NCBI RefSeq assembly: GCF_017873185.1
Contig: NZ_JAGGJX010000001.1
Coordinates: 1,116,001-1,180,000 of the forward strand
DNA from: Metaclostridioides mangenotii
GTDB lineage: Bacteria > Bacillota > Clostridia > Peptostreptococcales > Peptostreptococcaceae
Length of the DNA: 64,000 nt
Direction: 5' to 3'
Part shown: positions 61,481 to 64,000 of the stretch, in pieces
How positions within the stretch are numbered: position 1 is the first letter of the stretch
Layout: the number at the start of each line of letters is the position of its first letter
Notes under the pieces: model-generated
Seen by the model: the letters and a program-made list of their open reading frames with translations, nothing else
Told to the model about the DNA's origin: nothing
Databases searched by the model: none
Program-made: the position numbers and the translations under genes

Positions 61481-62809
61481 TTAATCGATAATTTTATCTA
61501 CAAAATCTTTTCCCTCGTTTAAACATGGAATAATTTTTATTTTCATAATGTCTTGTAACTCTTCTAATGTAATATTATCTAAAAATATCTCTTCATCAGC
61601 TTTTAGCATACTTCTAGTAATGTATAAAACTTCTCCTATATCTTCGCCTTTCAACTGCTCTACAATATCTTTTGCAGTTATTAAGCCTGATACAGTAATA
61701 GTTTCACCCCAAAACTTATTTTTTATTTCATAAACTTTAATCTCTATATTTGAGTATTTTTTCATTACTAAATTAGACATTTCTCTCATAAATTTATATG
61801 CAGAATGACCCGTTGCTATAGAGATTTTTCTTTTTTCTACAGGTTTATTTGAAGGGAGCGAATCTAGGTATTGTCTAATTTCAGTCCCCATTTTTTTGAT
61901 CATACCTACTCCATCTTCAAACTGTAAAAACCCTTCGTAATCATCGTAATCTAATAGATCTCTATCAGCTAAAACATAAAATTCATCTGATAAAAACACA
62001 AACCTTGTCCCAACTTTTTCCAATAAGTCTTCTTGAATTTTATGTATTTGGTCTATAGTTGTTTTTGCATTATATTTATAAAATATTTCAAGATTAGGGA
62101 GGTTGTCCCTGTATTTAGTTATTCCAACTGGAACCACCGCTATACTATTTACATATGGATATAATTCGATCAAATCGTAGACAGTCCTTCTTAATTCTTC
62201 TCCATCATTTACACCTGGACATAAAACAACTTGACAGTTCATAGTAATCTCAGCCTCTGCCAGTTTCTTCATGATGCCGTAAACTTTCCCGGCGAACTTA
62301 TTGCTTATCATTTTTTGTCGTAACTCTGGATTTGTAGTATGAACAGAGATATTTATCGGACTAATTCTATATTTTATAATATTTTCTATATCATCATCAC
62401 TCATGTTAGTTAGAGTAACAAAATTCCCCTGTAAAAATGAAAGCCTAGAATCGTCATCTTTAAAGTACAGAGTCTCTCTCATACCCTCTGGCAATTGATC
62501 CACAAAGCAGAACATACACTTATTTCTGCAACTCTTTGCCATATCGATAATAGGATTTGAAAACTCAATACCAAGATCCTCATCGTAGTCTTTTTCTATT
62601 TCATATAAATACAATTCCCCGTATTTATTTTCAATCTCAACCTCTAAATATTCATCACTTAATAGAAATCTGTATTCTATTATATCACGTATTGGTTGTT
62701 CATTTATAGATACAAGTAAATCTCCTACTTCAATATCTAATTCTTCTGCGATACTACCTTTAGATACCTTATTTATTATATTATTAGCATTTTTTACGTT
62801 TACTTCCAT
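61481..62809 (-). CDS. DUF512 protein: PDZ plus radical-SAM-like Fe-S domain
   Basis: Function unknown. Start taken at ATG 62809 (MEVNVKNANNIINKV), with GTGGTGA upstream. About 442 aa: an N-terminal PDZ-like domain (KGSIAEELDIEVGDLLVSIN), a radical-SAM-type cluster CRNKCMFCFVDQLPEGM near residue 90, a TIM-barrel-like middle with INISVHTTNPELR and VLCPGVNDGEELRRT, and the C-terminal DUF512 domain. The CxxxCxFC spacing fits a SAM-binding 4Fe-4S. Its steady link with der suggests a translation or ribosome role, but that is not shown. Confidence 0.88.
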   Translation of the reverse strand: MEVNVKNANNIINKVSKGSIAEELDIEVGDLLVSINEQPIRDIIEYRFLLSDEYLEVEIENKYGELYLYEIEKDYDEDLGIEFSNPIIDMAKSCRNKCMFCFVDQLPEGMRETLYFKDDDSRLSFLQGNFVTLTNMSDDDIENIIKYRISPINISVHTTNPELRQKMISNKFAGKVYGIMKKLAEAEITMNCQVVLCPGVNDGEELRRTVYDLIELYPYVNSIAVVPVGITKYRDNLPNLEIFYKYNAKTTIDQIHKIQEDLLEKVGTRFVFLSDEFYVLADRDLLDYDDYEGFLQFEDGVGMIKKMGTEIRQYLDSLPSNKPVEKRKISIATGHSAYKFMREMSNLVMKKYSNIEIKVYEIKNKFWGETITVSGLITAKDIVEQLKGEDIGEVLYITRSMLKADEEIFLDNITLEELQDIMKIKIIPCLNEGKDFVDKIID

Positions 62810-62930
62810 CTTATTCACCACTCTTTTTATACATATCTTTTTATGTTATCATACTTCTTTATTTGACGTCAACTAGCCCTATATATATTGCCTAGTCACA
62901 TTTTAATTGCAATTAAATCTATAAATAAAA

Positions 62931-62975
62931 TTAGGTTGTACATTAGAACTAATACTCACCTAATATACAACCTAA
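62931..62975 (-). terminator. Terminator after the YIEGIA pair
   Basis: TTAGGTTGTA...ATTAG (62931-62946) pairs with CTAAT...TACAACCTAA (62960-62975), one mismatch, U-rich tail on the minus strand. Confidence 0.75.
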
Positions 62976-62986
62976 ATAATATATAA

Positions 62987-63187
62987 TTAATGTTTTACTA
63001 CTATCAAAGTCCCATTTGTCATATCGTGCACCATTCCACCAACACACTTCGATATTAGCATCGCTTTATTTTGAAGGTCAGCTTCATCATTTGCGTAGAA
63101 AATCGGACATCCTCCACTGATTTTCATATCTTTATCAGTTGTTATTATAGCTAGCGTGTAGTCATTAATACCTATATTAGTAAACAT
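62987..63187 (-). CDS. Small capping-subunit protein paired with YIEGIA
   Basis: 66-aa soluble protein (MFTNIGINDYTLAIITTDKD, then SGGCPIFYANDEADLQNKA and KCVGGMVHDMTNGTLIVV). It matches the small partner commonly annotated next to YIEGIA genes in spore formers. It starts directly at the end of the larger gene, with AGGAGGTAAATTAG before the ATG, so the two are coupled. Role in sporulation is inferred from distribution. Confidence 0.75.
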   Translation of the reverse strand: MFTNIGINDYTLAIITTDKDMKISGGCPIFYANDEADLQNKAMLISKCVGGMVHDMTNGTLIVVKH

Positions 63188-64000
63188 CTAATTTACCTCC
63201 TTATTCAAAGACCCTATTTTGTAATTCTTTAGAGATAGATTTTTCCCTTTAGCTGTTTCTAGTATTGGACAAGATTTGACGGCCTCAATAACTTCTTCCA
63301 ATCCTCCATAAACCGGAATATACGCAAGAACTATACTCTCTTTTTCTGCATTTCTTCTTAAAATTGGAGTAAATGCTGGGTCATCACTATCACCATAAAG
63401 TCCGAGTCTTGAGTAAATATTAAATGCTATAGCTTGTCTTTGTCCCGAATTATAGATAATTCCTGCATTTAAATAGTCCCTATCTTTTGGAATTATTTCT
63501 ATTCCTATACCTTTATTAATATACACATCTCTATCTTGTTTTAGACCTATATTTGTTATTCCTTTTACATCTCCCACATTTAGTATCGATTCGTCGCTAA
63601 ATGTTATTGGAACTGCAACAACTTCGGCAATATCGCTAATACTTTTCCTTGTAAGAAGTTTTTTAAGCCCAAATGCCAGTGCAAGCCCCGCAACTGCACT
63701 TATAATAATACTTACTGTATCGTTAATTCCTGTCTCAACGGTTATCAATCTATTAAGCCCTACTGTTATAAACGATGTAATTATACACATGTAGTTTCTA
63801 ACTTCATAAGCTCTTGCTATCTCCTCTATAAGCGCTTCTCCTCTATCTACCAATTGGGCTGGTTCCACATTTTGAAGTGTATTTCTTCTATTTGCCCTAA
63901 CTTGTCTGAATTGTTCAGCTGCTAGTGATAAAAAAGTTATAGATGTATAAGATCTAGCGACAAGTGCCGGGACAAGAAGTGCGCCAAGCGCTGAAGCTAC
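63188..64000 (-). CDS. YIEGIA-family membrane protein, partial (5' end outside window)
   Basis: Spore-former membrane protein of unknown function (B. subtilis YphB type). The frame stays open from the stop at 63188 through the window edge: above the GTG at 63868 it reads on through TLQNVEPAQ, EQFRQVRANRRN and ALGALLVPALVARSYTS, all typical of the family, so that GTG is internal. The family motif appears as ALIEEIARAYEVRNY. Hydrophobic helices precede it and lie at about ITSFITVGLN and SIIISAVAGLALAFGL. At least 271 codons are present. Confidence 0.85.
   Translation of the reverse strand, partial: VASALGALLVPALVARSYTSITFLSLAAEQFRQVRANRRNTLQNVEPAQLVDRGEALIEEIARAYEVRNYMCIITSFITVGLNRLITVETGINDTVSIIISAVAGLALAFGLKKLLTRKSISDIAEVVAVPITFSDESILNVGDVKGITNIGLKQDRDVYINKGIGIEIIPKDRDYLNAGIIYNSGQRQAIAFNIYSRLGLYGDSDDPAFTPILRRNAEKESIVLAYIPVYGGLEEVIEAVKSCPILETAKGKNLSLKNYKIGSLNKEVN

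Overview
The window is low-G+C, densely coded DNA with most genes on the minus strand. SpoIVA, a YteA/YlyA-type C4 zinc-finger protein and a YIEGIA protein point to an endospore former. Indolepyruvate:ferredoxin oxidoreductase, butyrate kinase, a branched-chain amino-acid carrier and a secreted thermolysin-like protease point to an anaerobic, proteolytic, amino-acid-fermenting member of the Clostridia. A relative of Peptostreptococcaceae is my guess; the rank is inference.

1-19 kb: two housekeeping blocks. The first (minus) is dapF-yicC-gmk-rpoZ-coaBC-priA-def-def-fmt-DUF116-yugP-rsmB-rlmN-prpC, matching the Bacillus gmk-rpoZ-coaBC-priA-def-fmt-rsmB-rlmN-prpC order. rqcH runs divergently. The second is lspA-rluD-pyrR with a PyrR-type attenuator, then an ABC-F ribosome-protection gene behind a leader that looks like an attenuator with a three-codon upstream ORF.

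19-29 kb: accessory region. It holds a LanFEG/CprABC-like peptide-resistance transporter with its two-component system. Next to it is a scar built from a duplicated, deleted piece of an acoR-like gene, a duplicated lspA/histidine-kinase junction and a beheaded 4Fe-4S gene. Then come a Crp/Fnr regulator, a sigma-54 activator and a sigma-54-driven butanediol dehydrogenase.

29-39.5 kb: yteA/ylyA, a Trp T-box operon (mtnN-trpS), aroD, an M24 peptidase, a membrane-anchored RCC1-like protein with the relic of a second copy upstream, and ileS behind an Ile T-box. In Bacillus ileS, ylyA, lspA, rluD and pyrR are adjacent, so here the ancestral string has been split by two insertions.

39.5-52 kb: the cell-division block (HlyD-like, yggS, sepF, yggT, ylmH, divIVA), then a Stickland-type catabolic operon behind a sigma-54 promoter: aminotransferase, iorA, iorB, butyrate kinase, BrnQ. 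The adjacent sigma-54 activator is broken by a frameshift and apparently a lost start codon.

52-64 kb: spoIVA, a neutral protease, a short-chain dehydrogenase and two small unknown genes sit between spoIVA and gpsA-plsY-der-DUF512, followed by a YIEGIA pair cut by the window edge. I saw no tRNA, rRNA, CRISPR array, prophage or complete insertion sequence.
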